From: Nitrososphaera sp.
GTDB lineage: Archaea > Thermoproteota > Nitrososphaeria > Nitrososphaerales > Nitrososphaeraceae
Length of the DNA: 64,000 nt
Direction of reading: 5' to 3'
Assembly (NCBI GenBank): GCA_029263715.1
Contig: JAJUFP010000008.1
Span: forward strand, 44,787 to 108,786
Shown here: positions 8,533 through 16,358 of the stretch, one piece after another
Numbering within the stretch: the first letter of the stretch is position 1
Layout: every line of letters starts with the position of its first letter
Notes under the pieces: generated by a model
Told to the model about the DNA's origin: nothing
Seen by the model: only the letters and a program-made list of their open reading frames with translations
Database searches by the model: none
Position numbers and translations under genes: made by a program

Positions 8533-8808
8533 CTAATCCTTCCCATAGATCCCTTTGTGATCATCGATATCGAGTATTTCTATCAGATGTTGTTCATCAT
8601 ATACATTGTAACTGACTCGAAACGAACGGTCAAGCTCCGCCACAAAACAATTCACTTTTCTGCCTTTCTTAAACTGGCCTATCTTTCTGGGATTGTCAGA
8701 AGATTCAAAATCTCTTAACAGTTGAATGTATCGTTTCTTGTTGGGCTGGGATAGCTTTTTGAAGATTTTTCGGATATCTGGCGGTTCCTCTATTTCCCAA
8801 TTTGACAA
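8533..8808 (-). CDS. RelE/ParE-like toxin
   Basis: 91 residues from a TTG start placed right after stop codons. Features of the RelE/ParE fold are visible: an N-terminal helix, IFKKLSQPNKKRYIQLLRDFE, a basic FKKGRKVNCFVAELDRSFRVSYNVYDEQHLIEILDIDDH strand region, matching the R..yrv.Y....i.i..I..H pattern of the family. Such proteins cleave mRNA on the ribosome or poison gyrase. It lies 9 bases after the stop of a small antitoxin-like gene in the same frame and orientation, the usual antitoxin-first order. Confidence 0.7.
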   Translation of the reverse strand: MSNWEIEEPPDIRKIFKKLSQPNKKRYIQLLRDFESSDNPRKIGQFKKGRKVNCFVAELDRSFRVSYNVYDEQHLIEILDIDDHKGIYGKD

Positions 8809-8817
8809 TCAGTTTCA

Positions 8818-8967
8818 TCACGTATCTTCTTCGAGGGATTTTATGTATTCTGAAACACTCTTGAACCTTCTGGACTTTCCAGCGGCTATGTCGGCCTTGT
8901 TTTTCAAGACTCGCTCTTCCTCTTCTGGCGTCATTTTGGCGACTCGTTTTTGCCGTGCTGCAGCCAC
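8818..8967 (-). CDS. Small antitoxin partner of the RelE/ParE-like toxin
   Basis: 49 residues if started at GTG 8967 or 38 residues from ATG 8934. The body, MTPEEEERVLKNKADI followed by AGKSRRFKSVSEYIKSLEED, is charged and helical, with the SVSEYIKSLEED ending seen in many archaeal antitoxins that wrap around a RelE-type toxin. It ends in TGA at 8818-8820, followed closely by the toxin gene. Too short for routine gene calling. Assignment rests on position, size and composition. Confidence 0.6.
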   Translation of the reverse strand: MAAARQKRVAKMTPEEEERVLKNKADIAAGKSRRFKSVSEYIKSLEEDT

Positions 8968-9144
8968 GATTAGACTTGCATTGTTTTGAATAAAAAGGTT
9001 TGCGGGAATGATTCACACTCGAATTTCGGCACTGATTCCGAGATTTTGTCGCTTTTAGATTCCGAAGTTTCTTCCTTTCTGGGAGATCGACAAATTGTCG
9101 CCATTAGTTTCTTTTGTAAACTGTTTCGGTCTAAAACTTCTCTC

Positions 9145-9175
9145 GTATATGTATCTAATCACTAGATACATATAC
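9145..9175. repeat. Perfect 13-bp inverted repeat with 5-base loop
   Basis: GTATATGTATCTA (9145-9157) is followed by five bases and its exact reverse complement TAGATACATATAC (9163-9175). It lies 23 bases past the stop of the gene that ends at 9199 on the minus strand, and about 180 bases upstream of the TA pair. It could be an operator or an RNA hairpin ending the upstream gene; being AT-rich and highly symmetrical, a repressor site is equally likely. Confidence 0.7.
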
Positions 9176-9198
9176 AAGAATATCGATGCCGTACTATT

Positions 9199-9513
9199 TC
9201 ATTTCTCAAACCAGACAGGCTTGTAAGGTTCTGGAGTGCCATACGACATGATTTCACCCTTGACTTGTCGAAGGATACCTCTTACCCGTTCAAGGCCCTC
9301 TATCTTTGTCCTAAGCAATTCGTTATCCGTATCCCTTCGATTCTGATCGTCCTTCTTTTCCAACCTGGCTATCATCTGGTCCAGTATCCCCAAGTCCCGG
9401 GGAGCTGTCCTAATGGCGTCAATCTCTTTTTCCAGAATCCTCCTGGTTATCGGGTCTAGATGGTCTCCACTACCACTACCGCCGCTAATGTCCAGTATGC
9501 GCTGATGGTCCAA
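9199..9513 (-). CDS. Hypothetical coiled-coil protein
   Basis: 104 residues from a TTG start; codons upstream look coding-like until a TAA about nine codons further up, so the true start may be a non-standard codon there. The middle is a charged heptad-like helix (IRTAPRDLGILDQMIARLEKK, then LLRTKIEGLERVRGILRQVKGEI). The end, TPEPYKPVWFEK, is aromatic. No family recognised. Codon use is mixed and the gene could be a lineage-specific accessory protein. Confidence 0.45.
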   Translation of the reverse strand: MDHQRILDISGGSGSGDHLDPITRRILEKEIDAIRTAPRDLGILDQMIARLEKKDDQNRRDTDNELLRTKIEGLERVRGILRQVKGEIMSYGTPEPYKPVWFEK

Positions 9514-9651
9514 GATGGCATCCCTTATCCTGTCCTCGATGACTTAATGCAAGTATACCCGGCAATCCCGGATGACAGGAAGGGAACTAAGGGAAAAGGG
9601 AGGGTGTATTGTATTTTTTCTTTACAACCAGTGTCAAGGAGTATGATTTGG

Positions 9652-10101
9652 TTATACAACAGTAATTTCTGAAACAAGAACCGCTGACAAAGGCTCGACT
9701 TCATCTCCTATGAACGTGAGTGTGAACGCCCTTACCTCAAAGACCGTTGCAGCTGTCGCATCATCAGGGATAGTCCATGATGTGCCAAAACTGAACATAT
9801 CATTAGGGCTTACCTCAGTACTCTGCCATGCGAGATAGATTGTTGTGCCATCCTTATCTCTTACTTCGACAAGTACCCTCAATGTTTTGTCTTCATCAAG
9901 ATAGATGTCATTACGAACAGATTCATGAATAACAATCTGTTGTCCTGCTGCGGCTTCTCTTATTATCTTACCTTGCACGTCTGAAAAAGTAGGTACCGAT
10001 ACATCTAGTGATGGGTAAGATGGAAACTGACCATGAGCATGTTGTAAAAATCCACTTACCAACACAATTGTGGCAAATATTGGTAGCAAAGATAACTGCA
10101 A
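9652..10101 (-). CDS. Secreted beta-rich protein (paralogue of the gene at 30860-31276)
   Basis: 149 residues with a signal peptide (about residues 1-24, LLPIFATIVLVSGFLQHAHG). The mature part is a beta-rich domain: QQIVIHESVRND, LRVLVEVRDKDGTTIYLAWQS, PNDMFSFGTSWTIP and VFEVRAFTLTFI. The same order of motifs (VEVRD..DGT.YL, .PND...SWT., .R.F....) occurs in the protein encoded at 30860-31276, so the two are paralogues. Probably an exported envelope domain of the type common in Nitrososphaera-like genomes; function unknown. Confidence 0.7.
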   Translation of the reverse strand: MQLSLLPIFATIVLVSGFLQHAHGQFPSYPSLDVSVPTFSDVQGKIIREAAAGQQIVIHESVRNDIYLDEDKTLRVLVEVRDKDGTTIYLAWQSTEVSPNDMFSFGTSWTIPDDATAATVFEVRAFTLTFIGDEVEPLSAVLVSEITVV

Positions 10102-10681
10102 TTACTATTTTATTGACGTCTAGTTCGGGCTTTAACCTTTCTGTAATTTTATTTTCCTTTTGAAAATGGTTATCCCTTTGTTCTGCCATTCAATCCCTAT
10201 TCAGTAATCCCGCCGGGTGACTTGTCTTTCAATCCTTCATACTACGGGTTTTGAAAAGTATAAAGCTGGCAGTCCTTGAATCCATTGTGTGCTGGTTTCA
10301 CGCCTTGAAACAAGTGATTTTACAAGTTGATTAGTGCCTGACCAAACTAAATAACCCCCTCCGTAATCAGCTACGGCCAGTGCCGGGTCTCTATTCTGGA
10401 CAATAATGAAAAACACTAGACCCAAACTTGCCGCCTTTCAAAAGATATATTCCCTAACACCGTGTGGGAGAAGGAGGAGTTTTTCAGCCAACAAACTTGG
10501 CAAAATTCAACCAGTGGACTGGATGAACAATCCTTCATATGGTTCCTGTAACTCGACTGAACAGTCCTTTATATCCATCTTGTCAGTCATTGGATAGTCC
10601 TTGACTCTTTTTGAACATAACATAACGTCCTTCAGTATTAATATATAACATAAAATACCGTTGCTTCGCTACCCATAACAA
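10102..10681. other. Intergenic stretch with a possible gene fragment
   Basis: About 580 bases without a convincing gene. On the minus strand 10237-10440 encodes a peptide that looks protein-like (VQNRDPALAVADYGGGY, then LVWSGTNQLVKSL) but it is closed upstream by TGA and has no matching N-terminal part, so it may be the end of a decayed gene. A second short minus-strand run upstream (about 10510-10594, MTDKMDIKDCSVELQEPYEG) could belong to the same ruin. The right end holds the promoter of the SDR gene. Confidence 0.3.
10643..10659 (+). promoter_or_regulatory. Promoter-like element ATATAACATAAAATACC
   Basis: This AT-rich 17-mer ends 22 bases before the TTG start of the SDR gene, the right spacing for an archaeal TATA region of a leaderless mRNA. 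The identical 17 bases also occur at 8284-8300, just after metK. Confidence 0.45.
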
Positions 10682-11425
10682 TTGCTTAAAAGCAAAGTAG
10701 CACTGGTGACTGGTTCCGCAAAAGGGATCGGCTTTGAAATAGCCCGCGAGTTTGCTTTGCGGGCAGCCAAAGTCATCATCTGTTCAAGGAGACTGAAGGA
10801 CGCGCAAGCGTCGGCAGCTCGCATACCAAACGCGGACGCGGCAGAACTGGACATTACTGACGATTCCTCCGTTGAAAGGCTTGCAAGCAAGCTGTCTGCA
10901 GATTACGGCAGACTTGATATTTTGGTAAATAATGCCGGCTACCCCTTTGACAGAAAGATATGGTACAAGGAATTCCACAAAGTTGACGATGATGAGTTCA
11001 AAGATGTTCTTGCCGTCGACCTGAGGGGCAGTTTTAGGATAACCCGCGCCGTCATACCGCTCATGATAAAGAAGGGAGGGGTGATAATCAACGTCTCATC
11101 CACGCCGGCAGTCTCTGGCCACACGGAGGGCGCGGCGTACACCATGGCCAAGTCGGCGCTGATAGCCATGACAAAACACATTGCCCTGGAGTACGGAAAG
11201 AAAAACATCCGGGCGTACACCCTGGCCCTGGGCAACATTGCAAGCGAGGCCACATTCAACTCCATGACCCCCGCGGAAAGAAAGAAGGCCGCAAACGAGA
11301 ACGCGATGAAGAGGTGGGGTAGGCCAGAAGAGGTGGCCAAAGTCGCGGCATGCATCGCTTCAGATGACTTTTCCTTTGCCACGGGAAACACGATTATAAT
11401 CGATGGCGGGACGGTGCTTCTTTAG
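10682..11425 (+). CDS. Short-chain dehydrogenase/reductase (FabG-like)
   Basis: 247 residues of a classical SDR. The cofactor loop is TGSAKGIG (residues ~9-16), the NNAG motif is ILVNNAGYP, and the catalytic set is Ser (NVSSTPA), Tyr and Lys (YTMAKSA), all in place. It ends with IIIDGGTVL as in FabG/3-oxoacyl reductases and glucose dehydrogenase-like SDRs. The presence of CSRR after the second strand suggests NADP(H) use. The substrate is not predictable. It precedes cbiD by 2 bases and is likely co-transcribed with it. Confidence 0.88.
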   Translation: MLKSKVALVTGSAKGIGFEIAREFALRAAKVIICSRRLKDAQASAARIPNADAAELDITDDSSVERLASKLSADYGRLDILVNNAGYPFDRKIWYKEFHKVDDDEFKDVLAVDLRGSFRITRAVIPLMIKKGGVIINVSSTPAVSGHTEGAAYTMAKSALIAMTKHIALEYGKKNIRAYTLALGNIASEATFNSMTPAERKKAANENAMKRWGRPEEVAKVAACIASDDFSFATGNTIIIDGGTVLL

Positions 11426-11427
11426 CC

Positions 11428-12585
11428 ATGTCCGAAGCAGACAGGGATCTAGATCTGGCAGAGCTTGAGCAGGATCTTCCTGCAGAAGTCGAGGAGAAGA
11501 AGAAAAAGGGGGCGCTCCGGACCGGCTACACTACCGGCACGACGGCTGCGGCAGCCACAAAGGCTGCGCTTCATGCCCTGATAACCGGAAAGACGGTGGA
11601 GCAGGTCACGGTAAGCCTGCCAAAGAACAGGACTGCGACTTTAAAGATCGCATGGACAAAGATCGAGAACAGCAGCGTGACGTGCGCCGCCATAAAGGAC
11701 GGCGGCGACGATCCGGACGTCACAAACGGGGCCGAGATATGCTCCACGGTCTCCTTCAATGCAAATTCCGGCAGGATAAACATCGATGGCGGCAGGGGCG
11801 TCGGCAGGGTGACAAAGCCGGGGCTGGGCCTTGAGATAGGAAGGCCGGCCATCAACAGCACCCCCATGAAGATGCTGCAGCAGGCAGTCATGGAGGTTGC
11901 AGAAAAGCAGTTGCAGGACCGCGGCGTTGACGTCGTAATCTCGGTTCCAAAAGGTGAAGAGATTGCAAAAAAGACAGACAACCCCCGCCTGGGTATTTTG
12001 GGTGGCATATCCATACTTGGGACCACCGGAATAGTGCTTCCATACTCTACCGCATCCTTTGCTGCGGCCATCCGCCAGAGCCTTGACGTCGCCATAGCCA
12101 TGGGAGCTGACACCGCCGTGCTGACCACCGGCGGCCGAAGCGAGGATTTTGCCAGGGCGCTGTTCAAGACGCTGCCGGATCATTGTTTTGTGCAGATGGG
12201 TGACTTTGCCGGCTATTCCATAAAACAGTGCGCCAGCAAAAAGATGCGCAGGGCCATAATCGCCGGCTTTATCGGCAAGCTGACCAAGATGGCCATGGGC
12301 ATCAAGCAAACCCACGTCAAGGGCTCGCACGTCGACATGGAGTTCATGGCCCGGCTTGCTGTGCAGTGCGGCGCGCCGCAGAGCGTTGTTGATGAAATAA
12401 GGCAGGCCAACACCGCAAGGCACGCCGGCGAGATAATCGCAAGAAACAGCATCCCCGGGTTTTTTGACCTGATCTGCAAGAACGTGTACGAGCAGATGAG
12501 GCAGCATTCCGCCGGCCAGCTTGAAATACAGGTCATCATGTTTGAGTTTGACGGAAAGGTGCAGGCAAGCTACCCGCCGCAGTAG
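11428..12585 (+). CDS. cbiD: Cobalt-precorrin-5B C1-methyltransferase
   Basis: 385 residues. CbiD methylates C1 of cobalt-precorrin-5B in the anaerobic cobalamin pathway. The family start LRTGYTTGTTAAAATKAAL is present after a ~30-residue acidic/basic extension, then KDGGDDPDVTNG, GLGLEIGRPAINSTPM and the LGILGGISILGTTGIV glycine-rich block typical of CbiD. Thaumarchaea are known cobalamin producers. No other cbi gene is in the window; the preceding SDR is only 2 bases away, which may be coincidental. Confidence 0.92.
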   Translation: MSEADRDLDLAELEQDLPAEVEEKKKKGALRTGYTTGTTAAAATKAALHALITGKTVEQVTVSLPKNRTATLKIAWTKIENSSVTCAAIKDGGDDPDVTNGAEICSTVSFNANSGRINIDGGRGVGRVTKPGLGLEIGRPAINSTPMKMLQQAVMEVAEKQLQDRGVDVVISVPKGEEIAKKTDNPRLGILGGISILGTTGIVLPYSTASFAAAIRQSLDVAIAMGADTAVLTTGGRSEDFARALFKTLPDHCFVQMGDFAGYSIKQCASKKMRRAIIAGFIGKLTKMAMGIKQTHVKGSHVDMEFMARLAVQCGAPQSVVDEIRQANTARHAGEIIARNSIPGFFDLICKNVYEQMRQHSAGQLEIQVIMFEFDGKVQASYPPQ

Positions 12586-12700
12586 TCGGATGCTTTGCGG
12601 GTGTTTTTCCGACGAGTGTGTTTCTGCGCCAGTCCAGGCAGCATCGATGCCGGAGTTTGACCCCAGAAAACCTAATGCCTAGTACTGCGTATAAAGATCG

Positions 12701-13162
12701 TTGGCCAGGGCTTCCGTCTCCAAAGTGATTTACGCTCCAAAAGACAGGGTGTGGGCCCTACTGGCGGATGTGGAAGGCTGGCCCAGCTGGGCTTCTCCAA
12801 ATACAAAGAACCGCGTTATCTCTCATCCGATAGTGAGCAGGGAAGGCAACGTTGTCGTTTGCGATGAATACGAGCAGGCAGGTCTCATAAGGACCAGGCA
12901 CAGGGATCGCTACACACTGTACCCGACGGAGCGTCTCGAAGAAGAAATAATTCAAGGAGACGTGGCCGGAGGCATCATCCTGACGCTGAAATCAACGCAA
13001 GAAGGAACCCTTGTTCATGTGGATGCCGATGTATTGCCAAGAAACATGTGGGCCAGGTTCCTGAGCGCCCTGCTTGGAGGAGGGGACAAGATCCTCGCAC
13101 AGTTCTGGGTTGACCTGTTCGACCAGCTTGCAGCAAAGGCAGAAGGTCAGCCTCCAAGGTAA
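12701..13162 (+). CDS. SRPBCC (START-like) ligand-binding protein
   Basis: 153 residues from a TTG start. The fold signature of polyketide cyclase/dehydrase proteins is clear: VSKVIYAPKDRVWALLADVEGWPSW at the N-terminus and a C-terminal amphipathic helix (ILAQFWVDLFDQLAAKAEG) after a TLVHVDADV strand. Such proteins bind hydrophobic ligands in a helix-grip cavity; the ligand here is unknown. A second SRPBCC protein of the CoxG type is encoded at 43376-43837. Confidence 0.75.
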   Translation: MARASVSKVIYAPKDRVWALLADVEGWPSWASPNTKNRVISHPIVSREGNVVVCDEYEQAGLIRTRHRDRYTLYPTERLEEEIIQGDVAGGIILTLKSTQEGTLVHVDADVLPRNMWARFLSALLGGGDKILAQFWVDLFDQLAAKAEGQPPR

Positions 13163-13251
13163 AATAGATTTTGCTCATCCGGCTGCAATGATTTTGCAGA
13201 CGCATCTGTGGATTCTTTGTGCCAAAAGATACCGGATCCTTTAGTCTCAAA

Positions 13252-13764
13252 TTACTTTTGTTTGGCTTTTCTAAACAAATAGAACGACGCTATTGCTCCG
13301 GCAATTGCCAGTCCGCCTATGACAGAGATTCCAGACAGACTGACATACCACTGAGATCTGCGGTACAAGTCCAGTTCTTCTGAAGTCGAGAAATCACCGA
13401 TGTTGGATGGAGCCTGGTCGTTTACAAGATAGTAGGTGTAGACGTTGTGATTAGCAAAGTTATTCCTGGAATCTTTTTCTAGCCATGTGTTTAGCGTTTT
13501 ACTCTCTATCGCCTTATCCATCTCTGCCTTTTTCATCTCCATCCAATCTTTTCCTTTCGAGTTGTAGTATTCCTCCCATACCTGCTTTAACTCGGTTTTG
13601 GAAGGAATGCCAGAGTCGTAGCACGGTTTTTCCGGCCAGTCTTCATCCATTAGACATTCTGCTTTGGCGCTTTGAAAGTTAGCAATTAGCGTGCATACCA
13701 AGATTGCCGAAATCGTTACGGCCAATGATCTGTTAAAGGGACGGATGTCTGAATAACCAGACAC
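13252..13764 (-). CDS. Exported, C-terminally membrane-anchored hypothetical protein
   Basis: 170 residues from a GTG. A signal-like helix lies at residues 14-32 (LAVTISAILVCTLIANFQSA) and a C-terminal membrane helix at about 143-163 (LSGISVIGGLAIAGAIASFYLF) followed by RKAKQK, so the ~110-residue middle is outside the cell. That part has a cysteine pair (ECLMDEDWPEKPC) and a WEEYYNSKGKDWMEMKKAEMDKAI segment. The arrangement resembles thaumarchaeal exported proteins I have seen before, without known function. Confidence 0.6.
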   Translation of the reverse strand: MSGYSDIRPFNRSLAVTISAILVCTLIANFQSAKAECLMDEDWPEKPCYDSGIPSKTELKQVWEEYYNSKGKDWMEMKKAEMDKAIESKTLNTWLEKDSRNNFANHNVYTYYLVNDQAPSNIGDFSTSEELDLYRRSQWYVSLSGISVIGGLAIAGAIASFYLFRKAKQK

Positions 13765-13888
13765 AGTTCGTTCTTCTGGCTGTCAAATAATAAGGATTAT
13801 GTCGATTTCTTGCGTACGAATTTGACGCCGTTGTTGTAGTGCATATTTTTATAACCGCAGGACAAAGCCCTAAGCCTTTGCATGTTGT

Positions 13889-14290
13889 TTGCCATGCACT
13901 GCAGACATGTTCCTATTATATCACGCCGCTCTTTTCATAAAGTGGATGACAAAGGCATTTCCGCTGCAGTACGAAAGGGAAAAAGCAAGAAAGGCATTTG
14001 ACATCCTGCTCATAACACGGGAGCAGGAGCTGAAGCAGCTGGCCCTTGATATAGGGTACCCTGCCACAGGAAGCGACTGGCAGGAAAAGGCACTCCTATT
14101 CTGCCTTGATGTAAACAGCTGCTACATCGACCTGTCAAGAAACGAGATGGATGACAGAGAGATCCACAAGTGCATGACCCTGATGCAGAGAATGGCCCAG
14201 GACAGGCCGCTGATAGAGCAGCAAAAGATACAGGATCTGGCGTACAACATTGCCGAGGACTTCAAGTCGCTTTACGCAAAGCAGGACTAA
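13889..14290 (+). CDS. Hypothetical helical protein
   Basis: Up to 133 residues; starts at 13907 (MFLLYHAALF) or 13946 (MTKAFPLQYERE) are also possible. It is helical and charged, with EKARKAFDILLITREQELKQLALDIGYP and a final QKIQDLAYNIAEDFKSLYAKQD helix. Two cysteines occur in the middle (FCLDVNSCYID). No membrane helix or known motif. Codon use is like the surrounding core genes, so it is probably real. Confidence 0.5.
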   Translation: MPCTADMFLLYHAALFIKWMTKAFPLQYEREKARKAFDILLITREQELKQLALDIGYPATGSDWQEKALLFCLDVNSCYIDLSRNEMDDREIHKCMTLMQRMAQDRPLIEQQKIQDLAYNIAEDFKSLYAKQD

Positions 14291-14391
14291 CGGGAATGTC
14301 AGTGGCTTGAATCACTAAAACATCCTGCTTTGGGTCCGCATCTTTTTTCACACAATGCTAATAATAATTGTCATGCCAACAATATCTGGTC

Positions 14392-15477
14392 ATGACTGTT
14401 GAAAGAATTCGCCATACCCAGAAAATCCAGTACGAAACTGTGCTAGTGATGCAGGGCGGAGGTTCCCTCGGAGCATACGAGTGCGGCGTGTTCAAGGCTC
14501 TGACAGGACACGGCATAAAATTTGACATTGTCGCCGGCACGTCTATCGGCGCGATAAACGCTGGCATAATCGCCGGATCAAAGACAGGCCATCCGGAAAA
14601 AGACTTGGAGGATTTCTGGATGTACGTATCAGAGACCGTCACGCCGGCCGCGATGCCGGACAGCCTGCGGGCCGCCATGTCATCGTCCTTTGGAGCGCTT
14701 TACGGCAACACAAAAGTCTTTCTGCCCGTCTGGTTTGGCCTGCCAAGCCTCCCGTATGGATGGCGCCACCTTTACGACATTACTGCCCTAAAAGACACAC
14801 TTGGAAAATTCATTGACTTTGCAAAACTAAACAGTGAAGATGCGCCGCGGCTCATCGCTACCTGCACCGACATAAAGAGTGGAGATGCTGTGATATTTGA
14901 CAGCGTCAAGACCAAGATTGACGCGGACCATCTGACAGCCTGTGCCAGCTACCCGTTTTACGGAATTGGGTGGGTGGAAAAGGACGGAAGGCACCTCTGG
15001 GACGGCGCGCTTTTGAGCAATACGCCCCTCAGGGAGGTCATCGATTCATCGCCAAAATGCGACAAGAAGGTGTACATAGTCAACCTGTTTCCCCGTGTTC
15101 AGGAAAAACTTCCAGAAAACCTGCTGGATGTCTGGCACAGGGCCAAGGACATCATGCACACCGACAAGACGGACCACAACATCAGGATGTCAAAGGTGAT
15201 CTCCAGGTACCTGATGCTTTTGCGGGAGATGCACGACATCATAAGCAATGCGCAGCTGGACGAGGAGCTGCACGACCGGTTCATGAAAATAGAACGCGAA
15301 TATCACCGGCTGGCCGAAGAGCGCGGCGCCGTAATCGAGGAGATAACCAGAATTGAAAGGAGGGAGGACCTTCCCTTCCTGTTTGAGGATGCAGACTTTT
15401 CAGCTGCCACCATAAAGAAGCTGATAAGGCAGGGAGAGGAGGACGCAGAAGCGGTCCTGGCCAACAAGACACAATAA
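14392..15477 (+). CDS. Patatin-like phospholipase
   Basis: 361 residues from ATG 14392. The patatin lipase elements are in order: oxyanion loop VMQGGGSLGAYECGV, nucleophile elbow GTSIG (Ser in VAGTSIGAINAG) and the catalytic Asp in WDGALLSNTP (DGA form). A long C-terminal helical region of about 100 residues (KIEREYHRLAEERGAVIEEITRIER) follows the hydrolase core. It probably cleaves acyl esters from lipids in the cytoplasm or at the membrane; archaeal ether lipids are not substrates, so the natural target is unclear. Bacterial homologues of similar layout are common. Confidence 0.85.
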   Translation: MTVERIRHTQKIQYETVLVMQGGGSLGAYECGVFKALTGHGIKFDIVAGTSIGAINAGIIAGSKTGHPEKDLEDFWMYVSETVTPAAMPDSLRAAMSSSFGALYGNTKVFLPVWFGLPSLPYGWRHLYDITALKDTLGKFIDFAKLNSEDAPRLIATCTDIKSGDAVIFDSVKTKIDADHLTACASYPFYGIGWVEKDGRHLWDGALLSNTPLREVIDSSPKCDKKVYIVNLFPRVQEKLPENLLDVWHRAKDIMHTDKTDHNIRMSKVISRYLMLLREMHDIISNAQLDEELHDRFMKIEREYHRLAEERGAVIEEITRIERREDLPFLFEDADFSAATIKKLIRQGEEDAEAVLANKTQ

Positions 15478-15485
15478 CAGGCAGA

Positions 15486-16313
15486 TCAGCGAAGAATCTG
15501 CCTTACCTGCTCTTGCAGTCTTGAAAGCCTTGTCAGCGGGATGCCGGTCTGGATTGAAAATTGATCCAACTGCACATCCAGCAGGTCTTTTGCTATCATG
15601 AAGCCGGCCTGCGAAAAGGCCGCCAACTCGCTTCTGGTTAATCGCAGCATCGTTACCGGGTAAAGCCCCTTTTCTTCTATCATCTTCTCAAGCCCCCGGT
15701 CCCGGGGGTGCCGCCATGACAGTATCAGTTGCCCAACGCAGGCAGAGTACTGCAAAACTTCATCGGTGACATTGGTGTTGGTGACAAGCATCTCCCGGTC
15801 AAAGGACCGGCTTGCTTCATTTAGATCCAGAAACCGGGCATGGGTGTACAGCGATTCTTTAAGACCTGTCCGAATTCCTGGCGTGTTGTGGTACTTGCAT
15901 TCAACCATGTATTTTTCGCTTGATTCCCTGTTAACGGCCACGACATCGATTTCATGCTCTACGCACTTTCCTTTCACCTTGACGCCCACGGCTTCGACGG
16001 CGTAGTCATGATGCTCCAGCACCTGCCTTACGTAGCTTTCAAAGGCAAAGCCGGCCGGGCCCATGAGCATGAGGGATTCTTTTAACCGGTACCGGTGCTG
16101 CAGGCCCGGCTCGTCGGTTTCAAATGCCAGCGCGGCAAGAACTTTTCTGTAGATCTCTTTTGTGCTTATTCCGTCGTAGCATTGATCAAGGACGGATCTG
16201 GCTATCCTGGCTGCAGTGACCTTGCTGGCGCCGGCCCGGATGCAGGTGGCCTTTACCTTGTTTATGTCAAAGGGCGCGCGGCTTCCGTCGGCCTTTACCA
16301 CGTGTATTGCCAA
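15486..16313 (-). CDS. ATP-cone domain fused to a PD-(D/E)XK (Mrr-like) nuclease domain
   Basis: 275 residues. Residues 3-88 form an ATP-cone (VVKADGSRAPFDINKVKATC, FETDEPGLQHRYRLKESLMLMGP), the nucleotide-sensing module known from ribonucleotide reductase and NrdR. Residues ~90-200 have a restriction-endonuclease fold with HEIDVVAVN (D123) and YMVECKYHN (E138, K140), a complete D...ExK site. The last 60 residues are helical. Known fusions of this kind are poorly characterised; a nucleotide-gated DNA nuclease is the reasonable inference. It lies 45 bases downstream of AMP phosphorylase on the same strand. Confidence 0.8.
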   Translation of the reverse strand: MAIHVVKADGSRAPFDINKVKATCIRAGASKVTAARIARSVLDQCYDGISTKEIYRKVLAALAFETDEPGLQHRYRLKESLMLMGPAGFAFESYVRQVLEHHDYAVEAVGVKVKGKCVEHEIDVVAVNRESSEKYMVECKYHNTPGIRTGLKESLYTHARFLDLNEASRSFDREMLVTNTNVTDEVLQYSACVGQLILSWRHPRDRGLEKMIEEKGLYPVTMLRLTRSELAAFSQAGFMIAKDLLDVQLDQFSIQTGIPLTRLSRLQEQVRQILR

Positions 16314-16358
16314 ACTGTGTTGTTTATCAGTGCTGTCAATATTCTGTTTTGCGGATCC

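Noticed and set aside
8371..8718. Open frame of 115 codons on the plus strand after metK
   Set aside because: Its second half is the antisense of the RelE/ParE-like toxin and the first half shows no family-like pattern; kept out as a gene.
11641..12507. Long minus-strand frame opposite cbiD
   Set aside because: A shadow of the GC-rich cbiD codons; the forward protein is a clear CbiD match.
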